Notes under the pieces: generated by a model | What the model saw: the letters and a program-made list of their open reading frames with translations, nothing else | Database searches by the model: none | What the model was told of the DNA's origin: nothing | Origin: Nonomuraea aurantiaca | Lineage (GTDB): Bacteria > Actinomycetota > Actinomycetes > Streptosporangiales > Streptosporangiaceae | Assembly (NCBI RefSeq): GCF_020215705.1 | Contig: NZ_JAIWNB010000036.1 | Coordinates: 1-64,000, forward strand | Reading direction: 5' to 3' | DNA: 64,000 nucleotides | Part shown: positions 7,925 through 15,150 of the stretch, one piece after another | Position numbering within the stretch: position 1 is the stretch's first letter | Layout of the letters: each line of letters opens with the position of its first letter | Translations under genes and position numbers: made by a program

Positions 7925-9345
7925 CAGCGCTCACCGCCCGCGTAGGTAGCGACCATGGCGCGGATGTCGGCGTCGGCGACGAACGCGGCGCGGACCCGGA
8001 TCGGATCAGGTGAGGTTTCGAGCCGGACGTAGCCGACGCCCGCGCCCTGCTCCGGGATCGGGGAGATGTGGTCGGCCAGCGCGCCGCGATCCCTGGCGCC
8101 GTCGCCGAGCACCATGTCGACTTGTTCGGACTCGTCCAGCCGTAGGGCGATCTTGTCGGGGAACAGGTTGCGGATGTTCATGACCTCTTTGCGCGGGTCC
8201 TGAAGCGCGGCCAGGACGCCGATGCCGACCGCGCGGCCTTGGGTGGTGAGGGTGGCCAACGCTGCGGAGATGCGCCGTTTGAGGTCCTTGTCGGCCTGGT
8301 AGGCGGTCAGGAACGCCACCTCGTCGACGACGACTAGGACGAAGGGGTCTTCCACGGTCGGAGTGTGGGAGCGCTGTGATCCGGCGAAGCGTGCGGCGCG
8401 TTCCTGCATGACCTTGACGGCCGCTTCCAGGAGATCGGCGCAGTCGGCCGGATCGGCGGCGTACCGGTCGCCGAACAGGGCGCGTCCGAAGGACAGTTCC
8501 ATCAGTTTGGGGTCCAGCGCCCAGAGCTCGACCAGGCCCGCCCGGACGGCAGGCAGGAGGGCGCGGATGGTTGACCAGATGATCGACCCTTTGCCTGCCC
8601 CGGTGGCACCGGCGACCAGGATGTGGGTGCCGAGGATCTTGAGGAGCCAGGGGGTGCCGTCTTCGCGCTTGCCGATCTCGATCGGCCCCACGGTTGGTGT
8701 CTCGGGCACGGGAAGTGCGGCCAGTGGCACGGCGAGGGGATCGTGTCGGGGGAAGGTGAGCAGCAGCCGACCGGCCTTGACGATCGCGACCCGGCACGAG
8801 GGCGAGCCGAAGCCGTGCGCGAGGTGGTCGATGCGATCGGACCAGTCCTTGACGGCTTGTCCGTCGAGCATGCGGACGGTGACCTGGTCGGCCCAGGACG
8901 TGCAGGTGACCTTGACCAGCCGGGGCAGGTACTCGCGGCCCCTGATGTGCTTGCCGAGCCCGGACACGATCATGACCGGTTGCCAGTGGCGCCGATAGAT
9001 CCAGATGAGCCGCCACCAGGCCAGCAGCCGCCAGCCGAGCAGGTGCACGAACGATGTGCGGTCGGTGAGAGCCCAGGCCAGCAACCCGACCGGGATCGGA
9101 GTGAGCAGCAGAAGCGCGGCGCGCCAGCCGTACAACCACATCAGCGCAGCCGGGATGAGCACGGCCAGCACGGCGACCGGATGCCGCCAGGTGGTGCGAA
9201 CGAGCCCGGCAAGCAGCCGCCACGCGAGGATGATCAGAGTGAGGATGGCCGGGGTGGTGACCACGGCCGGGCGGAAGACTACGGCGGTGTCGGGGGTGGT
9301 GGTGACGAGGTTGCGTGTCTCGTCGCCGGGAAGCTTGCGGAACAT
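7924..9345 (-). CDS. FtsK/SpoIIIE-type conjugal DNA translocase (TraB/TraSA)
   Basis: The 473-residue protein has hydrophobic segments at about 30-48, 57-70 and 77-92, then an FtsK-like ATPase. Walker A is GATGAGKGS (246-254) and Walker B VLVVVDE ends near E342. In mycelial actinomycetes a single TraB hexamer moves double-stranded plasmid DNA between hyphae, recognising short clt repeats, without relaxase or type IV pilus. This is shorter than chromosomal FtsK and lacks an evident gamma domain beyond a short C-terminal region. It is the transfer gene of the element. Confidence 0.93.
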   Translation of the reverse strand: MFRKLPGDETRNLVTTTPDTAVVFRPAVVTTPAILTLIILAWRLLAGLVRTTWRHPVAVLAVLIPAALMWLYGWRAALLLLTPIPVGLLAWALTDRTSFVHLLGWRLLAWWRLIWIYRRHWQPVMIVSGLGKHIRGREYLPRLVKVTCTSWADQVTVRMLDGQAVKDWSDRIDHLAHGFGSPSCRVAIVKAGRLLLTFPRHDPLAVPLAALPVPETPTVGPIEIGKREDGTPWLLKILGTHILVAGATGAGKGSIIWSTIRALLPAVRAGLVELWALDPKLMELSFGRALFGDRYAADPADCADLLEAAVKVMQERAARFAGSQRSHTPTVEDPFVLVVVDEVAFLTAYQADKDLKRRISAALATLTTQGRAVGIGVLAALQDPRKEVMNIRNLFPDKIALRLDESEQVDMVLGDGARDRGALADHISPIPEQGAGVGYVRLETSPDPIRVRAAFVADADIRAMVATYAGGER

Positions 9346-9429
9346 ATGCTGGGAACCTCTCGTGAGTGAGATCAGGGAGAACCAAGGGGCCGCCGGAAGT
9401 TGGCGCTTCTGGCGGCCCCGCCTTGCCTG

Positions 9430-9753
9430 TCAGGCAGCCGTTTCGCTGACGGCCTTGCTGGTCGTGTCGGACGACGACTGGTCGGCGCGCAGGCGCTCGC
9501 AATCGGCCAGGTAGCGGGTAGCGGCGTCGAGCAGCTCACGCGCCAGGCTCACGTCCTGGTCGGTGACCGGTCCGCCGCCCGTGGTCGAGATCATCACGTC
9601 CGCCTCACAGGTGGACAGGTGCACTACCGGGCGAAGACCCTCGACCAGCAGCGTCCCCACGCGCATGTCGGAGGTGTGGAAGTGGACGCTGAGCTGGGGC
9701 TTGTCGTTTCCGTACATGGCCAGAGTCGTGTAGGTGTAGGGCTGGTTACTCAT
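9430..9753 (-). CDS. AICE small protein, related to its upstream neighbour
   Basis: This is a 107-residue soluble protein with no recognised domain. Its C-terminal half (PVTDQDVSLARELLDAATRY) aligns with the next gene's RITAADVDFARQLAEQTAGF, and the preceding beta-rich parts also align, so the pair looks like an ancient duplication. Start and stop overlap the neighbour by 4 bp. Position between the Pra-like gene and traB is where spread (spd) genes are often found, but no transmembrane segments are present. Confidence 0.75.
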   Translation of the reverse strand: MSNQPYTYTTLAMYGNDKPQLSVHFHTSDMRVGTLLVEGLRPVVHLSTCEADVMISTTGGGPVTDQDVSLARELLDAATRYLADCERLRADQSSSDTTSKAVSETAA

Positions 9754-10025
9754 CGCCCGGTCACCACCTGTCGGGCCGGGAGGCCCCGGAACATCCGCTC
9801 GACCGAGACGGCGAAGCCAGCGGTCTGTTCGGCGAGTTGGCGGGCGAAGTCCACGTCGGCCGCCGTGATCCGGTTGGCCGTGGCGGTGGTGACGAGCACC
9901 GAGGTTGCGCCGAAGTCGAGCATGAGCACCGGAGTGCGCAGCCGGTAGGGCCGGTTCTCGGCGCGGGCGCCGGCAGAGGTGTTGAGGTTGATCACGCTGG
10001 TCGGGCGCTTGCGTGTCGTGCCCAT
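9750..10025 (-). CDS. AICE small protein, paralogue of next gene
   Basis: This 91-residue soluble protein has a basic N-terminus (MGTTRKRPTS). A beta-rich middle is followed by the helix ITAADVDFARQLAEQ that it shares with the 107-residue neighbour. It overlaps both adjacent genes, by 1 bp upstream and 4 bp downstream, so the three are translationally coupled. The function is not recognised. A role as a DNA or translocase accessory is only a guess from position. Confidence 0.72.
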   Translation of the reverse strand: MGTTRKRPTSVINLNTSAGARAENRPYRLRTPVLMLDFGATSVLVTTATANRITAADVDFARQLAEQTAGFAVSVERMFRGLPARQVVTGR

Positions 10026-10438
10026 CAGACTGCTACCTCCTTGTTGACGGTGTGCTTGCTGGCGGTGCGCGGAGAGCGCATCTCGCGCGCTCGGATCGAG
10101 TAGGCCAGTCGGCCCTGCTGGTTGACGTAGGGGGTGACACTCATGCCGCCGAACTCGACCGGTGTGAACGGCAGCCCCGCCATAGGCGCCGGGGGAATCG
10201 GCTGAACGGAAGAGATGACCTTGACCGCCACCGTCTTCTGAGACGCCTTGACGGTCGGGTCGGCGTCCATGACCGCGATCTGCCAGACCGGCTCACCGCT
10301 GTGCTTGTCGCGTGCCTGGACCTCGCGCCCGCTGGTGGAGGCGTCGAAGTCGCGGACTGGCTCGACCTCGCCCACGGCGTAGCAGCCGGAGGGGAAGACC
10401 TGGTCGAAGGCGATCGGGATAGGTCCTTGCAGGGCCAT
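10025..10438 (-). CDS. Pra-like plasmid replication/integration/excision activator
   Basis: The 137-residue protein begins MALQGPIPIAFDQVFPSG and contains VMDADPTVKASQKTVAVKV and PFTPVEFGGMSVTPYVN. I recognise this pattern from small AICE proteins annotated as replication, integration and excision activators, after Pra of pSAM2. It lacks a classic helix-turn-helix, so how it would activate is unclear. It is the first gene of the leftward operon, behind a promoter with a perfect palindrome, and its ATG follows GGAGGCTCTACG. Confidence 0.65.
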   Translation of the reverse strand: MALQGPIPIAFDQVFPSGCYAVGEVEPVRDFDASTSGREVQARDKHSGEPVWQIAVMDADPTVKASQKTVAVKVISSVQPIPPAPMAGLPFTPVEFGGMSVTPYVNQQGRLAYSIRAREMRSPRTASKHTVNKEVAV

Positions 10439-10476
10439 CGTAGAGCCTCCTGATCTGTCAGCATCTTTAAATGCTT

Positions 10477-10496
10477 CAACCTGACCTATCAGGTTG
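10477..10496. promoter_or_regulatory. Perfect palindromic operator of AICE operon
   Basis: Arms CAACCTGA and TCAGGTTG (8 bp each, exact) flank the 4-base spacer CCTA. The palindrome lies directly downstream of the -10 box of the leftward operon promoter, where a bound repressor would block transcription start. The adjacent KorSA-like GntR protein is the likely binder. Confidence 0.7.
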
Positions 10497-10503
10497 TGAT
10501 CTG

Positions 10504-10532
10504 AAGGTACGACGGGTTACCTGTCATGTCAA
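10504..10532 (-). promoter_or_regulatory. Principal-sigma promoter of AICE operon
   Basis: On the minus strand an exact -35 box TTGACA (10532-10527) is followed 17 bases later by TACCTT (10509-10504), matching the TAnnnT -10 consensus. The octamer ACCTGTCA (plus strand 10519-10526) abuts the -35 and recurs in the repressor gene's own upstream region. It would drive pra-like to int. Confidence 0.72.
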
Positions 10533-10563
10533 GTACGAGTAAGGGGAATATCTGTCCGGTTGG

Positions 10564-11298
10564 CTAGGCCAGAGGATATACGTCCCGAAGCTCGTGGCGA
10601 TCGCCTGGTAGGACCGCGTCTACCAACTGTCGGGGATGTCCAGCCGCATCGTGCCCGGTGACGGCCAGGTTGAGGACTGGCGCGCCATTCTCGATGCCCA
10701 GCGTTGCCGCTTCATCGGGGGTGGCCGAGCGTGAGCGCGTTCGTTCGATCGCATAGTCCAGACGCAGTTTCTTGCGTCCGTACAGGTGTCGACGAATGCC
10801 TTCGTCCAATGGCTCGGGTGAGGAGAGCTTGGTTCCTGCCACCAGGTCGAGCGGAAACCAGGCCGAGACCAGCTCGATCGGGCCGTCCTGATCGCTGATC
10901 ACATACTGTCGCAGGAACGCCTTGGCGCCTGGCGGGATCTCCAGCAGAGTTGCGACCTTGAGGGGGGCGACTACGATCCCGGCTTGCAGGAGCTCGGCCG
11001 AGGTGTCCGACTCGGACTCGTCGAGGAGGCGTTGGCCAGGTGAAGAGCGCTGATCGGTGATGCTGGGGACCTTGCCACGCACGAAGGAGCCGCGTCCGGT
11101 CTGTGTCTCGATCCACCCTTCCTGGCGGAGTAGCCGAAGGGCCTCGATCACAGTCGGTCTCGATACGTCGAACTCAGCGACAAGCTGATGCTGGGAAGGC
11201 AGGAGGGTGCCGGGCGGGTACGTGCCGTCTTGGATGCGCGATCTCAGTGCGTTGAGCACCCGCTCGTACTTCAAGGTGTCCTCGTCGCGCTTGGGCAT
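10564..11298 (-). CDS. GntR-family repressor, KorSA-like
   Basis: The start at 11298 gives 244 residues, with GGGGAAG upstream. An in-frame start further up would add an unrelated tail. The GntR winged helix spans about 8-75 (PPGTLLPSQHQLVAEFDVSR, EALRLLRQEGW, GRGSFV), and a UTRA-like ligand-binding domain of the HutC subfamily fills the rest. In pSAM2, KorSA represses the activator and transfer genes and itself. The same octamer, ACCTGTCA, occurs in front of this gene and at the operon promoter, consistent with joint repression. Confidence 0.88.
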   Translation of the reverse strand: MPKRDEDTLKYERVLNALRSRIQDGTYPPGTLLPSQHQLVAEFDVSRPTVIEALRLLRQEGWIETQTGRGSFVRGKVPSITDQRSSPGQRLLDESESDTSAELLQAGIVVAPLKVATLLEIPPGAKAFLRQYVISDQDGPIELVSAWFPLDLVAGTKLSSPEPLDEGIRRHLYGRKKLRLDYAIERTRSRSATPDEAATLGIENGAPVLNLAVTGHDAAGHPRQLVDAVLPGDRHELRDVYPLA

Positions 11299-11325
11299 GA
11301 CAGCTTCCCCAATATCTTGCATATG

Positions 11326-11342
11326 ACCTGTCAGGCTGACAG
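11326..11342. promoter_or_regulatory. Putative autoregulatory operator of GntR gene
   Basis: CTGTCAG-G-CTGACAG (11328-11342) is a palindrome with 7-bp arms, 30 bp upstream of the GntR start. With two leading bases it contains ACCTGTCA, identical to the octamer beside the -35 box at 10519-10526. Shared sites in both promoters suggest one repressor controls both. Confidence 0.65.
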
Positions 11343-11546
11343 TAGCACTACACAGGGCTCCTGCCATCCCCACCCAATAGTTGGCAGTAGAGCCCGGCAG
11401 AGCCATTTCCGGGGTCTGGAGAAGCGGAACCCGCACGGGGGAAGGGATTCACGCGGCTCTGCCGGGCACACAAGGCACGACGGGGAGGGAAGGACCCGGA
11501 CATCACAGAGCTTCATCCGGGCGTTCAACCTCACCGCCGCGCCCGC

Positions 11547-11846
11547 TTATGAACCCTCGTCGCGCCTTACGTGGGCGGCAAGGACTTCGGCCGCTCCCTC
11601 GATGTCGTCGACCAGGTGTCGCTTCTCGGCGTTCTGCCACGAGAAGTAGCGACCGCCATACCCAACGAAGACGTGCACCGGCAGGCATGGCTGCGGACCG
11701 TAGACCAGCAGGGCTTCCAGCTCAGGGCGCAGGTTGGCCACCACACGTTCGGTCTCGATGAGCCGGCACTGGAGCCTCTCCAGCAAGATCAGCTCAAGGG
11801 AGGGTGGTTGCTGAAACGCCGCCAGCCTCATGAACAGCATGTTCAT
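11547..11846 (-). CDS. Conserved-looking AICE protein with YGGRYFSW motif
   Basis: This 99-residue protein starts at an ATG sharing its A with the upstream gene's TGA stop (TGATG). It has a helical N-terminal half with an ERVVANLRPELEALLVYG stretch and a C-terminal FVGYGGRYFSWQNAEKRH. No characterised family is assigned. I have an impression of similar short proteins beside XRE regulators in actinomycete elements, but cannot confirm it. Coupling with the Cys-rich 54-residue gene suggests they act together. Confidence 0.6.
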   Translation of the reverse strand: MNMLFMRLAAFQQPPSLELILLERLQCRLIETERVVANLRPELEALLVYGPQPCLPVHVFVGYGGRYFSWQNAEKRHLVDDIEGAAEVLAAHVRRDEGS

Positions 11847-12010
11847 CAAGAGCACCGCCCGCAACCTGCGCAGTCGGCACACTGAACCATGGCGCCCACA
11901 GCCATCCGACCGTCCAAGGACCGCGTGCCGTATGTATGACGTACCTGTGCGTAGAGCCAGCCGGTACCCCGACAGGCGGAGCAGTTCGGTATGTCGTGCC
12001 GCTCGTCCAC
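11846..12010 (-). CDS. 54-residue Cys-rich (DnaJ-type CxxCxGxG) protein
   Basis: The GTG at 12010 is preceded five bases away by GGAGGG, a strong ribosome binding site. The product has 54 residues, with CSACRGTGW at 10-18 and CADCAGCGRC at 44-53, two half-sites of a DnaJ-like zinc finger. A longer frame in the same phase overlaps the divergent regulator gene and is rejected. The stop overlaps the next gene's start. It lies 120 bp from the divergent XRE gene, so one regulator could control both. Confidence 0.68.
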   Translation of the reverse strand: MDERHDIPNCSACRGTGWLYAQVRHTYGTRSLDGRMAVGAMVQCADCAGCGRCS

Positions 12011-12076
12011 GATGGCCCTCCGTGCGATGGACGGAACTGCTGGTAGCGGTGACACTAGATCGCAGCGGAAGTGCCG

Positions 12077-12097
12077 ACCCGGAAGGATTTTCCGGGT
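12077..12097. promoter_or_regulatory. Inverted repeat upstream of XRE gene
   Basis: ACCCGGAA (12077-12084) and TTCCGGGT (12090-12097) are exact 8-bp arms separated by five bases. The repeat lies 34 bp before the XRE regulator start, in the divergent gap with the Cys-rich gene. It is a candidate site for the XRE protein; it could also be a leader hairpin. Confidence 0.5.
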
Positions 12098-12130
12098 TCC
12101 AGAATTCGATATGGCGAGGTCGGAGCAGGC

Positions 12131-13354
12131 ATGCGCGGCATGACAGATCACCTGACCATCGGCGAACGCGTTGCCTGGTACCGGAAGCGGCGCGGGATGG
12201 CGCAAGAAGTCCTCGCAGGCTTGATCGGCCGTACCCCCGACTGGCTCAGCAAGGTCGAGAACGACCACATCGACCTTGACCGCCTGTCCGTGATCAAGTC
12301 GCTCGCCATCGCACTTGACGTGTCTCTTGGCGATCTGCTCGCCGAGCCGTCCTTGCTGGAATGGACGCCGGAAAGCGGAGAGCGGACCATTCCCGCACTA
12401 CGGGCAGCGATCACCGACTATCGCCAGCTTTCGCCGCTCACATCGCTGGTCCAAGCGGGCGATCCGGTCAGCCTCACCGAGCTACGAGCCGAGATCGCCG
12501 ATGTCTGGGACGCCTACCAGGAGTCTCGTTACGGACTCGTCGTACGGCGATTGCCCGCGCTGCTCATGCAGGCCCAGCACGCCGCCGTGGCCTACGACGG
12601 CGACCAACGACTACGAGCTCAGGCGCTGCTCGGCCAGGCGTACCACGCCGCAGCGACCATCCTGGTGAAGATCGGCGAGCACGATCTCGCATGGATCGCA
12701 TCCGAACGCGGCCTGACCCACGCACAGAACTCCGGCGACCAGCTCGTGATCGCCTCCCTCTTCCGCTCTGTCACACACACGCTGCTTTCGAGCGGTCGCT
12801 ACGCCGCCGCCACCCAGCTCACCAGCGACGTTACCGGTCTGCTGGACAACCAGCTCAGCACTGCGACACCGGAGCTGCTCTCGGTGCATGGGACGCTACT
12901 GCTGGCAGGATCCATGGCAGCCGCCCGAGCCGAAGACAGAGCGACCGTCCGCAGCTTTCTCGCCGAGGCCGAGGAGTCCGCACGCAGACTCGGAGGCGAC
13001 GCCAACCACGTCTGGACCGCATTCGGCCCCACCAACGTCGCCATCCACCGCGTAGCCACGGCCATCGAGCTCGGAGATCTCCAGATCGCCGTGGACATCG
13101 GCCCCGACCTTGACACCAGTGCCATGCCAATCGAGCGCCGGGCGCGTCACGGCCTAGCCGTGGCTCAGGCGTTCAGCAAGTGGAACCGTACGGACGAGGC
13201 CCTCGATGCGATTCTCGCCGCCGAGCGCATCGCACCCGAGCAGGTACGGACCCACTTCCTGAGCCGTCAACTCGTCCTGACCTGGATACGCCGACAGAAG
13301 GGAAAGCCCAGCCGCAGGCTCGCCGATCTTGCCCAACGTCTTCACGTCGCATGA
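12131..13354 (+). CDS. XRE-family regulator with TPR-like C-terminal domain
   Basis: The start at 12131 follows CGGAGCAGGC and gives 407 residues; an earlier in-frame start adds an unlikely tail. The N-terminal lambda-repressor-type helix-turn-helix (residues about 8-65) reads GERVAWYRKRRGMAQEVLAG then DWLSKVEN. The remainder is alpha-helical and Ala/Leu-rich, resembling TPR sensor domains that in this group may bind peptides or partner proteins. It is followed by, and overlaps, a Nudix gene. This XRE-Nudix pair recurs in AICEs and probably regulates element state. Confidence 0.85.
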   Translation: MRGMTDHLTIGERVAWYRKRRGMAQEVLAGLIGRTPDWLSKVENDHIDLDRLSVIKSLAIALDVSLGDLLAEPSLLEWTPESGERTIPALRAAITDYRQLSPLTSLVQAGDPVSLTELRAEIADVWDAYQESRYGLVVRRLPALLMQAQHAAVAYDGDQRLRAQALLGQAYHAAATILVKIGEHDLAWIASERGLTHAQNSGDQLVIASLFRSVTHTLLSSGRYAAATQLTSDVTGLLDNQLSTATPELLSVHGTLLLAGSMAAARAEDRATVRSFLAEAEESARRLGGDANHVWTAFGPTNVAIHRVATAIELGDLQIAVDIGPDLDTSAMPIERRARHGLAVAQAFSKWNRTDEALDAILAAERIAPEQVRTHFLSRQLVLTWIRRQKGKPSRRLADLAQRLHVA

Positions 13355-13386
13355 CGACACCGGCCGAACATCATAGGGTCGAGATC

Positions 13387-13866
13387 ATGAGCGACCAAGG
13401 GACCACCGCACCTCCCATGGCCAGCGCCCGAGCAGCTGCGGGCGTCCTGTTCTTCGACGAACACGGTCGTGTGCTGCTGGTGAAGCCGACCTACAAGAAC
13501 TACCTCGACATCCCCGGCGGATACATCGAGCCGGGGGAGACTCCCTTCCAAGCCTGCGTGCGCGAAGTTCAGGAAGAACTCGGCATCCAGCCACGCATCG
13601 GGGATCTACTCGTCGTCGACTGGGCTCCACACCCCAAGGAAGGCGACAAAGTCCTGTTCATCTTCGACGGCGGAATCCTCAGCCCCGAGATGCGGAGCAG
13701 GATCACCTTCCCCGACGGGGAACTGTCCGGCTACGACTACCACGCACCCGAGGAACTCGACGGCCTACTGATCGAACGCCTCGCCGGCCGCGTATCTGCC
13801 GCGATCACCGCCCACACCATTGGTCACACTCTCTACCTCGAACACGGCCAGAGAGTGCCGGACTAA
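13387..13866 (+). CDS. Nudix hydrolase, possible Pif-like immunity factor
   Basis: From 13387 the protein has 159 residues; an alternative ATG at 13351 overlaps the XRE stop as ATGA and would add 12 residues. The Nudix box is perfect: GGYIEPGETPFQACVREVQ continuing EELGI, satisfying GX5EX7REUXEEXGU. Nudix enzymes hydrolyse nucleoside-diphosphate-linked compounds with Mg2+. In pSAM2 the Nudix-motif protein Pif blocks redundant transfer into cells already carrying the element. An equivalent role is inferred from context alone; a housekeeping hydrolase is possible. Confidence 0.85.
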   Translation: MSDQGTTAPPMASARAAAGVLFFDEHGRVLLVKPTYKNYLDIPGGYIEPGETPFQACVREVQEELGIQPRIGDLLVVDWAPHPKEGDKVLFIFDGGILSPEMRSRITFPDGELSGYDYHAPEELDGLLIERLAGRVSAAITAHTIGHTLYLEHGQRVPD

Positions 13867-14504
13867 CTCGCGAATCTTGCCGAATTGTTCTCATTGGTAT
13901 CAAGCGGCGGCGCGCCGCGCCGCCGTACAGCGGCTCGCCGCTTGCCCGCCGCCCGGGCATGCGGCCTGGGGGCCGGTCCCGGACGGCAGCAGCGCGAGCC
14001 GCTACGCCGACCACCGCACCCGCCGTACCAAGCGAACCCGCCGACGTGAGCGCCCCGCCCCCGCACATGATTAGCCGCACCGTCGCCGGCCGAACTCGCT
14101 CGCGCTCGCCCTTTGGGTGCCCACGGCATTCCGCCGGCCACGCTGCTCTGTCCATCGTGCCTGCGGTTCAAGCTGCCTCCGGCGGGGGCCTCAGGCTCCG
14201 AGATGATCGAGGCCAACACGGGCTGTCAATGGCTGAGGTGTGGCTGATCTTCCCGTCGCCGTCGCCCAGGACAAGCCGAGCAGACCAGGGGGCAGGGGCG
14301 AAGGTCGTTCTTCCAGCGGGGAGCTCCACCTTCACCCCTGCCCCCTGGCCCGCTTCCCCTGACGGGTGGGGCGACGGCGACGGGAAGATCAGGCGGCGCA
14401 AGGCTTGCGAAGTTGCAGTGGCCCGCTGCTCTTTCGCACAAATGTACGCATCCTCTAATCTGGCGTCGCTCAAGCACACATCAACGTGAGGCCGGAGTCT
14501 CTAC
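13867..14504. other. 638-bp non-coding region inside the AICE
   Basis: No open frame here has convincing start and coding character. The first part (13900-13960) is extremely GC-rich with small stems such as AAGCGGCG/CGCCGCTT. The second part holds the large nested inverted repeat listed separately. Its position between the Nudix gene and the unknown 171-residue gene would suit a replication or transfer site (single-strand origin, clt), but no repeat of the known clt type was identified. Confidence 0.5.
14242..14394. repeat. Giant nested inverted repeat (about 150 bp)
   Basis: The outer arms 14246-14267 and 14369-14390 are exact over 22 bp (GATCTTCCCGTCGCCG at the 5' end). The inner arms 14285-14305 and 14328-14348 match at 20 of 21 positions (CCAGGGGGCAGGGG core). 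Together they can fold into one long interrupted hairpin with a 22-base loop. Because of the symmetry both strands read as similar peptide frames, which are taken as artefacts. It could be a single-strand replication origin, a folded RNA or a small non-autonomous insertion. Confidence 0.85.
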
Positions 14505-15020
14505 ATGGGCGTCCTGTACGACTACTACCGAGCTGTGGACCGCGAGGCGGCGATAGTTAGACCAGACCTTGGACGCGCCGCCGGGGTTCGAATCCTGCCA
14601 GGCGAGCCTGTGTTCGACGGGGTGGACGCGAAGGGCATCGACCCGACAGTAATCCTCGCCCAGCTCATTGGGTTCATCCGAGGCGTCCCCTGGTCGAGTG
14701 ATCTCGTCGATGTGATGACGCTCTACCCGCCGCGAGAAGGTGCACCCACGACCGATGAAGAGTGGGACGCGTTGCCGGAGGACTCTCCATACCTGGACGG
14801 TCCAGGGATCGAGGAACTGTCGATATCCGTACGCGACACTCTCGCCGATGTCGATGATGAACGTCTGCCCGAACTGGCGAGACAGTGGACGGGGATCGAG
14901 GAGTTTCGCATCGGACACGTCGACAGCGACTATCTGCTGTCGCTCATCGAAGCCCTCGTGGGCTTGGCGCGTCGTGCCAAGAAAGAAGATCAGTTGCTCT
15001 ATTGCTGGGTCTGCGTGTGA
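14505..15020 (+). CDS. Unknown 171-residue acidic protein in AICE cargo position
   Basis: The product starts MGVLYDYYRAVDREAA and is strongly acidic, with no signal peptide or membrane span. I do not recognise the domain with confidence. The opening resembles short DUF1877-like or immunity-type proteins that begin MGV-hydrophobic-DY, but this is only an impression. It lies alone between the giant inverted repeat and the right attachment site, the usual cargo location, so it may serve the host or element maintenance. Coding likelihood is supported by consistent GC-rich third positions. Confidence 0.7.
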   Translation: MGVLYDYYRAVDREAAIVRPDLGRAAGVRILPGEPVFDGVDAKGIDPTVILAQLIGFIRGVPWSSDLVDVMTLYPPREGAPTTDEEWDALPEDSPYLDGPGIEELSISVRDTLADVDDERLPELARQWTGIEEFRIGHVDSDYLLSLIEALVGLARRAKKEDQLLYCWVCV

Positions 15021-15033
15021 GTTGCCGCGTAGG

Positions 15034-15056
15034 CGTGCCCGTCGCGTGCCCGATGG
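15034..15056. repeat. 23-bp repeat near right att
   Basis: This is the second copy of the 23-bp repeat, beginning CGTGCCCGTCGCGTG, 95 bp inside the right core. Read on the minus strand it would encode PSGTRRAR, nearly the integrase C-terminus. It may be an integrase arm site or the residue of another element's int gene left by tandem integration and deletion. Confidence 0.55.
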
Positions 15057-15150
15057 AGCGGCGATCAAGGGGGAATCGCGGGGAATCACGGGAAGCGTGA
15101 TCAGCGCCGTGAGCTGTGTCTGTGCAGGTCGAGCAAGATCGTCGTACGTG

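Noticed and set aside
14168..14479. Small genes on both strands within the giant inverted repeat
   Set aside because: The two frames encode near-mirror peptides only because the DNA is palindromic; no start signal or family supports them.
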